A stretch of 64,000 bases of DNA from an uncultured Prevotellaceae bacterium (GTDB lineage: Bacteria; Bacteroidota; Bacteroidia; Bacteroidales; Bacteroidaceae): assembly GCA_902770635.1 (NCBI GenBank), contig CACXTX010000017.1, positions 1-64,000 on the forward strand. Direction: 5' to 3'. A model generated the notes under the pieces. The model saw only the letters and a program-made list of their open reading frames with translations, ran no database searches and was not told the DNA's origin. Every line of letters starts with the position of its first letter. The stretch's first letter is position 1. This document shows, piece by piece, positions 55,801-64,000 of this stretch. Position numbers and translations under genes: made by a program.

Positions 55801-58362
55801 CAAACCAATCGTAATCGTATTTCCAGTGTCAGTAGAGAAATCTCTTTTCGCAATGGTAAACCCCTGATTCTTTACGAAATGGTAGTTACCCTTACCAATC
55901 ACCGTTACTGAAGCCTGACCGGCATTTACGTTATTGTTGTAGACCAGTTCGTAGTCTTTATCTTCTGTCCCGTCCAGTGTTATTGCGCTTGGGCCAGTAC
56001 CTTTTGTGACGGTTACGCCGGGTTTCTTGGGGCTACCCGTATACGTTAAGTCATAGGTATCGTTAAGAGTAATATGAATGTCATCCTCATCGTTATCAGA
56101 AACAATACTATATGATAGGATAACACTGCCAGTATAATTGTTCTTACCTGTAATGGTCACCGTATAGGCGCCCACCTCTTTACTGTTAGACTCGATAATA
56201 TTATTACCATCCTTCTGGTAAGTGACAGTGTAGTGATTAGTGGTATTAAGCGTCGTGTTGCCGTCTATCACGGTTACAGCAGGCACATGATTACCACTTC
56301 CATCGTATTTAAATGTAGTTTTGTCCAGTGAAATAGAAGTTGTACTAATGTCTTTTGCTACAATAGTAAAGCCTTTTTCTTCAGAACCAGTAAAATTGCC
56401 GCTTGTTTTAGCTGTAATAGTAACCTTAGGCTGATTAGTTGATGAACTTATTGCAGTATTGCCCGTACAAGAAAGAGTATATGCATCACTTGGAACCACA
56501 ACACCCTTGTCAGACTTAACCATAATGATGTCTGGGGTTATTGCATTTGCCACATCATAAACATAATTTGTGGCGCTGAGTCGTATATCAGCCCCTACAA
56601 GCGTTTCTTTAGCAATGGTATAAGCCTTTGTTGTACTTTCATTGTAGTTTCCTATACCATTAATGGTGATGCTATAGTCTCCTGCAGCAGTCTCACCATC
56701 TCCCAGAGTGTAATCCCTATTCTCTACTAAAACATTAGTATTATCTGTAATAGTGATGGTAGGTTTCTGTTCGCTACCATTATAGGTTAATGTTCCCGAT
56801 ACAACTATGTTGGCTGCTGCAATTGACGATATCGCTTTGGGGGTAATCTTAAATGAGCTTGTAGCTACAAAGCTATAGCCCTCTTTACCGATGGCTGTGA
56901 TGGTTGCCCATCCCGCATTAACGTTATTGGTATAAGCGAGATCGTAATAACCCGAAGTAAGAGTCTGATCAGTAGATGGGGCAGGTGTAGTTCCTGCCAT
57001 TTTCTTTATTTTAAAGTCTGTGTCAGCAGTTAAGGTTATTGGGCTTCCCGTATAGGTTCTAGTATAACCTGTCGTACTCCATGAATCTCCAATTTTATAT
57101 GCAATATAGTAGCCGCTGTTGCTAGCGTTGATGGTATATTGTTTGGTGACACTACCAGTATAGTTGTTAGTACCCGAAACGGTGACACTATAATTACCCA
57201 CTGCAGTACTATTTGGCGCTGAAGGTGATGGGACTGCACCGCCACTGCTCCAGTTTAATGTGTAGTCTTTTGTGCTACCATACTGAAGTATATATGGGGT
57301 TTCTCCTTCATCGTCCGTAACCGTAATAGTAGGATATTGCAGACTACCGTTATATGTATAGCTTGAACCACTCTGTGTCACCGACATGTCACTGCTGGTA
57401 ATAGGCTTTGCATTAATGACATATTTCGTTTTAGCAGTACCGCTGAAATTACCCTTTCCATCAATAGCTACAGTATAAGTACCCTTATTAATGGATTCTG
57501 TAGATGTATTTGAATCAAAACTACCAGATGGCGGAAGAGCCGATGAAGTATAGTCATTCGTATAAAACCTCAGGTTTTGACAGTCGTTAGTTAACGATAA
57601 TTTCTGACCACTAATATATACACCAATACCACTTGTTTCAGGCATCTGTACTTGCTTGTTATAAACAAAACTCTTTTCCGCCAGTGTGATACTTGCATCA
57701 CTGATATCACGTGCATTAACCATATATGTGGCTGTGTTTGAACCTGTGTATTTTCCTTTACCAGTCACAGTAATGGTATATCCCCCTGCTTTAACATCTT
57801 TGACAGGACCATTGCCGCTTACTGTGTAATCTGTACCCTCAGTCAGAGTTACGGAGTTGAGGACAACACTGTTGACCTTGGGAGTGTGCTCCAGAAAATC
57901 ATAAGTATGACCGTTTGATTGGAGTGTAATAGTAGCAGTACTTAAATCACCTTGTTGCGCAAATGTAGCACTTACTTCTACCTTTTCCATGTTAGCGGGC
58001 ATGATAAAGGTATATTTTTTGTCATCTATCTTGGTTGGGGTGATATTGCTCAGTACCGTCGGTGCTCGACGAGGTGCACTAGAACTACCTCCTGAAGCAT
58101 AAGGCGTAATCGCCAACTGATAGAGATAATACCCGTCAGCAGGTGCTATCTCCAAGGTAACGGTTGTACCGCCTGCTTGGTCAGCGGAGGTCTTATCACT
58201 CGAATCATCCGAAGGACCTGCTATAGTGACGTCATTGACCTTTGCAGTAACAGTACCATTCGTAGTCGTTTTCAAAACAACATTTCCTGCATAGCAGAAT
58301 GTCACTACCCAAACTGCTATCACTGTAAATAGTATGCGATATATCTTGTTCATCATATTCAT
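49840..58362 (-). CDS. Giant secreted protein with 29 Ig-like repeats and a T9SS-type tail
   Basis: 2840 residues. A signal peptide (YRILFTVIAVWVVTFCYAG) and a repeat-like N-terminal domain (about 27-140) precede 29 repeats of about 80 residues (about 145-2509; nt 50836-57930). The pattern is F-x-YNG-x-x-Q-K-P, DYT, GTYTVTVTGKGNYTGT. The repeats follow a four-domain order, a-b-c-d: c d, then six abcd quartets, then a b c. The last 331 residues hold a BspA-like leucine-rich part and end with YDMSGRKLNGRPTKKGVYI and the tail NNKKIVIR. Likely an adhesin. Lies 13 nt after the giant gene at 58376. Confidence 0.85.
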   Translation of the reverse strand: MNMMNKIYRILFTVIAVWVVTFCYAGNVVLKTTTNGTVTAKVNDVTIAGPSDDSSDKTSADQAGGTTVTLEIAPADGYYLYQLAITPYASGGSSSAPRRAPTVLSNITPTKIDDKKYTFIMPANMEKVEVSATFAQQGDLSTATITLQSNGHTYDFLEHTPKVNSVVLNSVTLTEGTDYTVSGNGPVKDVKAGGYTITVTGKGKYTGSNTATYMVNARDISDASITLAEKSFVYNKQVQMPETSGIGVYISGQKLSLTNDCQNLRFYTNDYTSSALPPSGSFDSNTSTESINKGTYTVAIDGKGNFSGTAKTKYVINAKPITSSDMSVTQSGSSYTYNGSLQYPTITVTDDEGETPYILQYGSTKDYTLNWSSGGAVPSPSAPNSTAVGNYSVTVSGTNNYTGSVTKQYTINASNSGYYIAYKIGDSWSTTGYTRTYTGSPITLTADTDFKIKKMAGTTPAPSTDQTLTSGYYDLAYTNNVNAGWATITAIGKEGYSFVATSSFKITPKAISSIAAANIVVSGTLTYNGSEQKPTITITDNTNVLVENRDYTLGDGETAAGDYSITINGIGNYNESTTKAYTIAKETLVGADIRLSATNYVYDVANAITPDIIMVKSDKGVVVPSDAYTLSCTGNTAISSSTNQPKVTITAKTSGNFTGSEEKGFTIVAKDISTTSISLDKTTFKYDGSGNHVPAVTVIDGNTTLNTTNHYTVTYQKDGNNIIESNSKEVGAYTVTITGKNNYTGSVILSYSIVSDNDEDDIHITLNDTYDLTYTGSPKKPGVTVTKGTGPSAITLDGTEDKDYELVYNNNVNAGQASVTVIGKGNYHFVKNQGFTIAKRDFSTDTGNTITIGLSPTSFVYNGSKQRPVVTVTDTNAPTGNQVLTENKDYTLSEGNINVGTGYTVTITGMGNYTGTKTSATTYAITTLNMTTANTIVTLEYNSTVFNGSEQKPQIERVTVNGIQLTETTDYTVSYPTTGSDYTNQGTKTITISGTVNFGGSKDVTYKITQKPLTSDMITLSSSNPTTDPFVNNSFTYNGSAHVPDVAVSDIPTGHTSSIITGNDYTVTNAGGTEIGIYYVTVAAKAAGNYSGTIKVPYSIVSDNSETGVTVTWTEAAADIIYTGNPITLHLTVKKGENTTLTAGTDYEFAYNNNINVGEATITILGKGNYHFVKYAKFNILRCPLTAAMVSLSANNFTFNGSAQKPTITVTYNGVRTEGLDYTLVNEGTTDVGTGYYEVTGIGNFSGTLKSSETGMSEKRYTISALNISSTSTQVSNVHIDLYPLPNAVYDGTYKEPGVQKVVITLTNNTQLTLTSGYTFSYSNNKDASTTAPTVTISGANFGTSTASTTFTILPKPLADDMVTLNTTSYTYDGTAKEPTATVVDTSLPAALQTLTSGTDYTITYSPDHTTPGEKVATITGQGNFKGSVKKTYTIVGASGVTITLPEATYTYNGAEHKPVVTVKKGDDPLTLNTDYTVAYSANINAGIATITVTGIGNYDFTQTKTFTIGKKPMTDAMVTLTGAPFTYNGGVQKPAVTVSDGSPSIISASDYTISNDGNINAGNYTVTVTATATGNYSGSGSQSYTINPYTLNATNTSVILDQSTFVYDRTAKQPNVLLVKVGDTMVVPTFTTAYSNNVNASNTATVTVTGSGNFTGSVDKTFVITPKSVTSDMIRFDKENFVYDGTVQKPTVTAKDGENTMTSGTDYTLTNEGGTNVGVYYAYIDGKGNYSGRASKPFYIITQNAAAFVVSDIADTEYDGTAKEPVITVTDNTTAPGTVLVKDENYTVSYLNNKDAGIATVIVTGMGSYAGTVTKNFNITPKPLAAEMISVSPGTFTFNGSLQRPDVTVTDGTIMKANDYTVINSGNVNQGTYYVTVIGQGNYKGTITNVAQTKYTITPLSIAEADVNLYELPSYVYDGTAKNPSVREVLVNNYVVPTTGYDVSYGTNIVAGPASITITGKGNFTGTKTVNFTIAQKEITSDMILLSNTEYIYTGELKKPEVTVKQGETTLTLDTDYTLSNNGGIYVGQYDVTVTGKGNYTGTASQTYNIIAQEAGSFVVTLSTESVVYTGGEQKPAVTVKKGDVTLNEGTDYTVMYIDNINVGMATVTVRGKGNYEGTVNKTFFITPKTLTGDMVTLSASSFIYNGVQQRPGVTVSDHDFLTSNDYYITNEGGVNIGSYNVIITGKSNYTGTVTKQFSITPLSLNDANIVLYEMASNIYDGKPKNPGVREVTVGTLVVPTTGYTTSVSPNINVGTVTVTVTGKDNFTGSAETTFVIMPKPLTSSMMTLTPTVFNYNGTVQKPSVTVKDGKVILTEDTDYTLTNEGGKEAGTYEVTVKGIGNYTDEATQSFIIVSSGANTFVVTLETSEYTFDGTAHKPAVTVAMDDRTLSEGTDYTLTYSKNTNAGTALVTVKGVGDYTGEQVKTFTILPKALTDAMVTLDKTSFIYNEKVQKPEVTVADGTIMTADDYTVTNDGGTDEGTYQVVVTGQNNYKGTVIKSFTITREEIHGDDDPEHPDEKTVTYTPTEEGSDEVKVSGCEGTETELEQVTSVTVPATFTSNGKTYTVVGISANAFANVPNLTDVYLPDTEEPLEIAEDAIPATATIHTTLALLDDYALMPSLSESFKAGKIKTTVTAKNRYWTFSSGVDVYVPDGVSVYIARERDNATVTIVELSDNDLTVGGQRIIKHNNGVLIGSEGNETPYDLVACGRRMTSGTTISTDDYKDYGSQNCLVPVIVATHFGTGYYFMKNNEFYSIQEEGEDVKVPAGKAVLYLHQAASSPSYSSVIQLVNTGEITNINGVERDADEGDWYDMSGRKLNGRPTKKGVYIQNNKKIVIR
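50836..57930 (-). repeat. 29 Ig-like domain repeats in quartets, within the giant gene
   Basis: Repeat types are told apart by their ends and starts: type a ends in IVSD/IIAQE-like linkers, b in ITPKPL, c in ITPLSI, and d begins YDGTAKNPSVREV and ends in IAQKEI. Order is regular over about 7.1 kb. The 3' (C-terminal) quartets look more alike than the 5' ones. Confidence 0.85.
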
Positions 58363-58375
58363 ATCCTCCTAAACA

Positions 58376-61300
58376 TTATTTAATAATAACCTTTTTACCA
58401 TTCACGATATAGAGTCCTTTGGTTGGGTTCTGAACACGTTGACCGTTAAGGTTGTAAATCTTAACTTCAACGTTTTCCTTCTTATCCCTTGGCTCATCAA
58501 TGCCTGTTAATCCTCCGAAGTTGATTGCTGGAGCAAAGTGAGGCACTGTTATGCTATTTTTGTCTAATGCCAGATAACACCTGTTGGCTGGTATACTCCC
58601 ACTTGCAGTGCGTACAAACTGATTGTTAACCAAAATCCAGATATCCTGAGTGCTATATTGTGGGAGAGATGTAACATCAGTCGCAACAGATAACCCATGA
58701 TAATAAGTATAGCTGGAGATACCACTTAAATGTGAATCACTTGTCTTCACCAGTTCAGGGTAGATATCCGTGCTTGCTCCAGTATAGTACAATAGCATCG
58801 GGGTATCGGCCTTGATATATCCGTGCCCCACACTATTGTCTGGCGATATATTAATCTGTGTTTCAGTATTACCACTGATGGTATATGCCTTAACCGCATC
58901 AGGCATCTTCATATTGTATGTCGGGTTATAGTATGTGTACCATACATTATTGCCGCTCATCGTTATCTTTGGCCTTACCTGATACTCTTTTGTTGCTGTT
59001 CCTGTATAGTTGCCTATAAATTCAACACTAATTGTATAGATGTCAGGTTGAATATGGTCCGTTTGACTATATACACCTGGTGTAGGATAGGTCGGAGTAT
59101 TGTAGTGCGTATTTAGCACAAGAGGATCATCACTAGAAGGATCTGTTATGGAGCTTACTACTGGGGTAAAGGGAGTAGAGCCGTTATAATCCATATAATT
59201 GCTGGTAAGTGTAATAACGGCAGTGTTGCTGATGTCCCTTGGGTTGATAGTCAGATTTGCGGAATTATAGTTTATACTATAGTTACTACCTGCCGTCAGG
59301 GTTCCGATATTGATGGTGTATGTCCCGACATCCTGTCCCGAATTGCGACTCAAGGCTCCAGTAATCACATTCTCGTCATCAGATTCTAAACCAGTTGTTG
59401 TGTAGGTTAAAGTGGGATCTGGGTCAGCATAAGTCTTACTTTTTGCATCAGCAGTAACGTACAGTGTCTTTGCTGTGATACTCAGTGTCCCGGACTTGGT
59501 GCCATTGTATCTTCCCCAACCTGTAAGCGTAACCTCATTGCTCGAAACATTGGTGTACGTCTCACTACCCGTGGTGATGGTGTAATCTTGTTCTTTTACT
59601 AGAGGCGTATCGCCATTCTTCAAGGTCACGGTATGAGAATTGCGATCATATGTTTTGGTAACATTGTCACCATCAAGGGTCAGGTCGAAAGAATTGATAG
59701 AGGTGCAGGCTACAAATGTTGCCGTTACAATTACATTATTCCGAGGCATGGAGAAGGTGTAATCTCCTGCGAAATGCCCCTCATAGTTGTTATTGATACT
59801 AATGGTATGTATTTCCTGCGTCTTGTCTGCACGGTGGGCAGGTGACATTGCTATACCAAGTGTAGTAACCTCCTCGCATTGAAGAGCGCTAAGGTAGTAG
59901 CCATCACTGGGTGATATGGTCAGCGTGACAGTCTTGCCCGCAGGGATTTCTGTGGTGTTGACAGTAACATCAGCTGGTGTACCACTATTGTCATATTTGA
60001 TGGTCACGGTACCATTGGAAGCATTCAGTGTCTCTATTTTATACGACCCACCAGAAATGGCTGAGAATTCCGTAGTCAAAACGGATGGAGCCGCAGTGCC
60101 GCTCGGCTTATAAAAATAACAATGTTTTGCAGGCAATGTGCCACTCGTTGCCCTTACGAAGTTTTCTCCTCTTAGGACATAGATATATTCGGCTGTTTCG
60201 CTCAATTCAGAATTGATTTCTGTTTTTAATTCATCAATGTTTTTGGCCGTTGCTGTTCCTCTGTAATATTTAGTGGGAGTTGCAGGTGTTCCTCCTGCAT
60301 GTGCTGTGAGATTGTATGTCCCATTGATAGATGCATCGCTCCTGTATAAAATGACGGGCACATTAGCAGGGATATAATTAATCTGCGTAGGCGTCATTTC
60401 TCCTGTTGTCCAGTTAATGCCAGTATATGTCCACGCAGTGATACCAGAAGGTAATGTCAGGTTTTCCGAGGCATAATAGGTGTATCGGTTATCTGCTCCG
60501 CTGATAATCAGTTCACGGGTGATAGTGAAGTTTGTTGCTTTGCTGGTTCCATTGTACCCGTTTTTACCAGTTACAGTGACCGTTGCTGTTCCCACTGCAT
60601 TATTATTGGTATAAGAGCCGTCTGATATTGTCACATAGTCAATGTCTTCGCGAAGGGTTATCACTTGACCTCCAACCGTTATCTTTACGCTGTTGACACC
60701 AGGCTTTACATAAGTATCCTCATATTTATGAGTGGTATATTCCAGTGAAACGCTGGCATTTGCTAGGTTCATTTCGTAGATTCGGGTATAGTAGTCTTTC
60801 CAGTAATCGGCTCCCTGATAATGACTAGCATCATTGCCTACTTTCAGACCATTCTTTACCAAGATTCTCAGGTCATTATGAATCGTGCCTCCGAACATCT
60901 CTTCACCACCTGTGGGTACAGCATCCTCGCAGAAATTAACCACTTTCAGTAGATTGTTGTTATGGAAAGCGTATGGTTTGATTACCCCTACCGTTGAGGC
61001 TACATCATATACATCGCCAGTCTTCTTGGCTGGATAGCAGTAAAGTTCTGTACCTCCTGCATTATACAAAACGCCATTAGGTGCACTGAACGAAGGAATA
61101 CCACCTGATTCCACATTAATTGCCGTCAAATGGTTGTTATAGGCAAAAGCACCGTCCCTCACTGTTGTTACCGTGTTTGGAAGAGTATATGGTGAGGCAT
61201 CGAGTCCTAGTCCTGCCGGATAACAAACCAGTTCAATTTTACCGTTAGTATATAGCACGTTTGCATCACTTGTGAAATGCGAGCCTCCGCTTACTGAAAT

Positions 61301-64000
61301 AGTTGCAAGGCTCTGACAATTAGCAAGAGCCATTGCTCCAATAGTAGCAACGGACGATGGTATTGTGATACTGCTAATGGTGCTACCGAAAAAAGCATAT
61401 GGACTGATGGATGTTACATGTTCAGAGAGTACTACAGCCGTATAGCCTAGATCTTTCCAAGGTACAGGATGACTAGTTGTCAGGTCGTAATTGTCTGCCA
61501 TTGCAATGTCTGCATTATCCTTGGTTACAAACCTAAGTGTTGTGCCATCAAGGTAATACTTCATATCATTCTCATTACCAGTGTTTCCACAGTACCCTCC
61601 CTGCTTGAACACAGCCTCTACTGTAGTATCCTCTCCAGGCATCGTGAAGGTATGTGTATCAATTGGGTAGGTGGTGATGTCTGTCACGGGAGTTCCTTCA
61701 CTCGTTGGTTTGCGGGTGAGTGAATATGGTACATATCCTGTGTTGGGTGAAACCGTTACAGATACTTCCGCACCCTCGACAGCTCTAGTTTCAGACAATG
61801 TGATACTGCCGTATGTAGCAGATGCTTTCGTTATAGTATAGAATGGACCGATAATTGCTTCGCCAGTGGAAGTGCGGCTAATATGCTTATTACCATCGTC
61901 GGGTGTGAAAGGTAAATTGGTTCCACTTGGCCAATTGAGCCCGGTTGTAAATTCTATGTGAGAATCTTCATGGGAAATATAAATCGTAGAACTGGTGCTT
62001 AGTCCACCTGCTACAATAGTAATCGTCTTCGAAGAGGGCAGATAAACATTATTGGGGCTATAATTAGTAGGGCTATTAAACAAATAATTATCACGAATCT
62101 CCAAATATCCCTTCATCGTAAGCGTAGAAGTACTGGTGTTGTATATGCCGGCACCATTGTGGCTAGAAGAAATCTTCCCTCCCCATATGACTAGATGGCT
62201 TGTAGAGGATGTCCCTTCTAGTGTCAGGTTGCCATTATTGTAAATTGCTCCACCATTATCGTTGTTATATCCTCCATTAATATATCCGCTTCCTGCTATT
62301 GTGAGGGTACCATTATTCTTTATAATACATCCACCGTCGGTAGCTTCACTTAGAACGCGATTAATACTATACCCGTTCAGAGTGAGATTTACTGTTTTAT
62401 CTGAAGGCACTTCTAAATATGAATCACTACTATGGGCACTATAACTCCTTGTCAGATTAATATCCCCACCTGCTGCCATTTCACTCTTAAGGACACTCCA
62501 ATAAGTGCGTGTTTCCGCATCGCCACTATGATCAATAATCTCCATGATGCCGTCGTTATTGCATGTAAAGACGGCTGTAGATGCTGAAGCACTACTTAGT
62601 CCGGAAGTGAATACACCTGGCATTTCCGTAATGACTCCGATATTTGATTCGGCAGTAAGAGTACTATTGATAGTGATGGGACCATGTCCTGCTGACAAAT
62701 AGAGGTTGTTGGGATTTCCTGTATTAAAAGGAGGTTCGCCTTTTCTGTTGTTATTAATAACGACAGTTCCCCCCATAGTTAATGATCCCGCATTGTAAAT
62801 GCCACCACCATTTCCTGTTCTTGTTTTGTTTCCTGTAATGGTAATCGTACCCTCTAGCGTTAGTGTTCCAGTATTATAAATACCACCTCCGTCAGTTGTG
62901 TTCCATCCTCCTTGAATGGTACTGCTACTGGTACTTGTAATCGTTAAAGTACCGGCATTTGAAATCACCATGCCGTTTGCTACAGAAGAAGATGTATGGT
63001 TCCTGTCTATAGTCTTACCATTCATGTCAAGCACCAGAGTTTTATCTGATGGTACTGAAAGGCAGACATCATTTGTCGAGGCAGTATAGTTTTTGGTTAG
63101 AGTGATAGTTCCCCCCTGCATAAAGCGTTTACCTAAAACTATCCAATTTCGCTGAAGCGAGGCTTCGTTAGTTGCTGTTTCATCAAAATAGGGATCGTAA
63201 TTGCCGTCGTCTGACTTAAAATATTTCCAACCATCGGTACTATTATAAGTAGAAAGCCCTGTAGTAAAAACTCCTATTGTTTCCATCTCAATGCCAATTT
63301 CTCCCTCATTTCCATTCAATGTACCATTGATAGTTATTTTCCTTCCTGTAGGCAGGTAAATATTGCCATTCGAATTATTCACGATTCTGGGGGCACCAGA
63401 GATAGTAAGTGTTGCACCTGAAGTATTATGAATACCGTCAACGGTATTATTGGTTGTATTACTACCATTATCATGAATATAACCACCATTAAGATGTAGC
63501 GTACCAGCATTGTAGATTCCACCCACCTGATGAGCTCGGTTGTCATATATCTCACCTCCCTCAATCGTCAGAGTAGCACCTGATTCATTGTAAATGGCGC
63601 CACCTCCACCGTTATAATCGCCAGCTCCACCAGCTATAGCAGCATTATTTCCAGAAATCTTTCCACTCTGAATAGTTAACGTTCCGCAATTATGGATTGC
63701 GCCACCTTTAACACTAGTATAACTATCGCCTCCCGTTATGTTACCACTGCCATTACTATCTTTAATGATCACAATGCTTCCGTTATGAATAGTGATAACA
63801 GAGGTTCTCTGTGAGTTATAATAAGTATTTGAGAGCGTAAATCCATTGAGATCCAGGGTAACTTCAACATTGCTGTTACTTCCAATAGTAAAACCATTGC
63901 TCGTTGCAGCGGCAATGTCTCCTGTCATTTTGATATGCCCACTTGCATTCAAAGCAGTTTGTAAATCTGTCTCAGTCGAAACCTCCGTCCAATCTGGTTC
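58376..64000 (-). CDS. Giant secreted protein with beta-helix, BspA LRR, MBG domains and a T9SS-type tail (5' end outside the window)
   Basis: At least 1874 residues; the frame is open to base 64000, so the start and signal peptide are outside. From the N-terminus: a parallel beta-helix of repeats such as GGGIYNTGTLTLEGTITITG (about 700 residues), an InlB-like repeat (TLSETRAVEGAEVSVTV), a BspA leucine-rich part (ITIPSSVATIGAMALANCQS), an Ig-like repeat like those of the next gene, an MBG-type domain (VTADAKSKTYADPDPTLTYT), and two copies of a module ending in a PA-x-x-CY motif. The C-terminus is NLNGQRVQNPTKGLYIVNG plus KKVIIK. Probably a surface adhesin. Confidence 0.85.
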   Translation of the reverse strand, partial: EPDWTEVSTETDLQTALNASGHIKMTGDIAAATSNGFTIGSNSNVEVTLDLNGFTLSNTYYNSQRTSVITIHNGSIVIIKDSNGSGNITGGDSYTSVKGGAIHNCGTLTIQSGKISGNNAAIAGGAGDYNGGGGAIYNESGATLTIEGGEIYDNRAHQVGGIYNAGTLHLNGGYIHDNGSNTTNNTVDGIHNTSGATLTISGAPRIVNNSNGNIYLPTGRKITINGTLNGNEGEIGIEMETIGVFTTGLSTYNSTDGWKYFKSDDGNYDPYFDETATNEASLQRNWIVLGKRFMQGGTITLTKNYTASTNDVCLSVPSDKTLVLDMNGKTIDRNHTSSSVANGMVISNAGTLTITSTSSSTIQGGWNTTDGGGIYNTGTLTLEGTITITGNKTRTGNGGGIYNAGSLTMGGTVVINNNRKGEPPFNTGNPNNLYLSAGHGPITINSTLTAESNIGVITEMPGVFTSGLSSASASTAVFTCNNDGIMEIIDHSGDAETRTYWSVLKSEMAAGGDINLTRSYSAHSSDSYLEVPSDKTVNLTLNGYSINRVLSEATDGGCIIKNNGTLTIAGSGYINGGYNNDNGGAIYNNGNLTLEGTSSTSHLVIWGGKISSSHNGAGIYNTSTSTLTMKGYLEIRDNYLFNSPTNYSPNNVYLPSSKTITIVAGGLSTSSTIYISHEDSHIEFTTGLNWPSGTNLPFTPDDGNKHISRTSTGEAIIGPFYTITKASATYGSITLSETRAVEGAEVSVTVSPNTGYVPYSLTRKPTSEGTPVTDITTYPIDTHTFTMPGEDTTVEAVFKQGGYCGNTGNENDMKYYLDGTTLRFVTKDNADIAMADNYDLTTSHPVPWKDLGYTAVVLSEHVTSISPYAFFGSTISSITIPSSVATIGAMALANCQSLATISVSGGSHFTSDANVLYTNGKIELVCYPAGLGLDASPYTLPNTVTTVRDGAFAYNNHLTAINVESGGIPSFSAPNGVLYNAGGTELYCYPAKKTGDVYDVASTVGVIKPYAFHNNNLLKVVNFCEDAVPTGGEEMFGGTIHNDLRILVKNGLKVGNDASHYQGADYWKDYYTRIYEMNLANASVSLEYTTHKYEDTYVKPGVNSVKITVGGQVITLREDIDYVTISDGSYTNNNAVGTATVTVTGKNGYNGTSKATNFTITRELIISGADNRYTYYASENLTLPSGITAWTYTGINWTTGEMTPTQINYIPANVPVILYRSDASINGTYNLTAHAGGTPATPTKYYRGTATAKNIDELKTEINSELSETAEYIYVLRGENFVRATSGTLPAKHCYFYKPSGTAAPSVLTTEFSAISGGSYKIETLNASNGTVTIKYDNSGTPADVTVNTTEIPAGKTVTLTISPSDGYYLSALQCEEVTTLGIAMSPAHRADKTQEIHTISINNNYEGHFAGDYTFSMPRNNVIVTATFVACTSINSFDLTLDGDNVTKTYDRNSHTVTLKNGDTPLVKEQDYTITTGSETYTNVSSNEVTLTGWGRYNGTKSGTLSITAKTLYVTADAKSKTYADPDPTLTYTTTGLESDDENVITGALSRNSGQDVGTYTINIGTLTAGSNYSINYNSANLTINPRDISNTAVITLTSNYMDYNGSTPFTPVVSSITDPSSDDPLVLNTHYNTPTYPTPGVYSQTDHIQPDIYTISVEFIGNYTGTATKEYQVRPKITMSGNNVWYTYYNPTYNMKMPDAVKAYTISGNTETQINISPDNSVGHGYIKADTPMLLYYTGASTDIYPELVKTSDSHLSGISSYTYYHGLSVATDVTSLPQYSTQDIWILVNNQFVRTASGSIPANRCYLALDKNSITVPHFAPAINFGGLTGIDEPRDKKENVEVKIYNLNGQRVQNPTKGLYIVNGKKVIIK

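Overview
The window looks like a chromosomal segment of a Bacteroidales bacterium, most probably Prevotellaceae (Prevotella in the broad sense). The evidence is the Bacteroidetes-type -7 promoter box (TAnnTTTG) in front of many genes, usually with a TTTG/TTG about 20 nt upstream; two type IX secretion (T9SS) genes (porQ, a porE-like gene); Prevotella-style secreted giants with BspA-type leucine-rich repeats and short C-terminal sorting tails; a type II pantothenate kinase; a GMP synthase; and Bacteroidetes-specific small families (DUF5053-, DUF5056-like). No rRNA, CRISPR array or replication origin was seen. There are two tRNAs (Phe-GAA, Ser-GGA).

Layout. 1-530: end of an IS3-family insertion sequence. 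578-4594: rfbA, an unknown gene, and a zapB-like/zapA/rny cluster. 4651-8634 (minus): a compact tatA-tatC-polyferredoxin-aldo/keto reductase operon whose last product carries a Tat signal. 8718-10401: MgtC-like protein, tRNA-Phe, pantothenate kinase. 10377-15146 (minus): sppA-lpxK-punA-thiL operon. 15339-17582: groES-groEL behind a sigma54-like promoter. 17583-19145: an accessory stretch with a strongly foldable RNA-like region, two small genes and hairpin/repeat DNA. 19146-23187: HAD phosphatase, a barrel protein, a dicarboxylate transporter, a gene fragment and a long intergenic gap. 23188-30015: DUF4450-like glycosidase, an AmgK-type kinase fused to a RapZ C-terminal domain, its MurU-like partner, and guaA. 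30072-34442: cmk-porQ (minus), diverging from tonB-polyprenyl synthase-tatD and tRNA-Ser. 34545-38589 (minus): TPR histidine kinase, purine permease, membrane protein; diverging from a membrane-bound AraC regulator. 40012-41963: exbB, a 40-aa membrane protein, exbD, exbD. 41980-44494 (minus): rsmF-like, thyA, folA. 44567-47079: GIN protein, membrane protein, PspC, ECF sigma factor and DUF5056-like protein. 47051-64000 (minus): two giant repeat proteins, a BIG2 lipoprotein and a PorE-like T9SS protein in one direction.

The window holds several functional themes: envelope building and export (Tat, T9SS, TonB/ExbBD, LpxK, SppA), peptidoglycan sugar recycling (AmgK/MurU plus a RapZ sensor-like domain), folate/thymidylate synthesis, and a putative envelope-stress sigma operon. 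A second layer is unusual: short AT-rich repeats (6-16 bp units) fill many intergenic gaps, sit between divergent promoters at the same 44-nt spacing in two places, and also run through coding regions (tatD, the rsmF-like gene, the ECF sigma linker, the polyferredoxin). In tatD and rsmF the repeat unit is not a multiple of three, so copy-number change would switch the reading frame.

The strongest candidates for something undescribed are the structured RNA/attenuator-like region at 17643-17975, the AmgK-RapZ fusion, the frame-switching repeats inside genes, and the four-domain higher-order repeat (29 Ig-like domains) of the 2840-residue secreted protein. Everything here was read by eye; no alignment or folding program was run.
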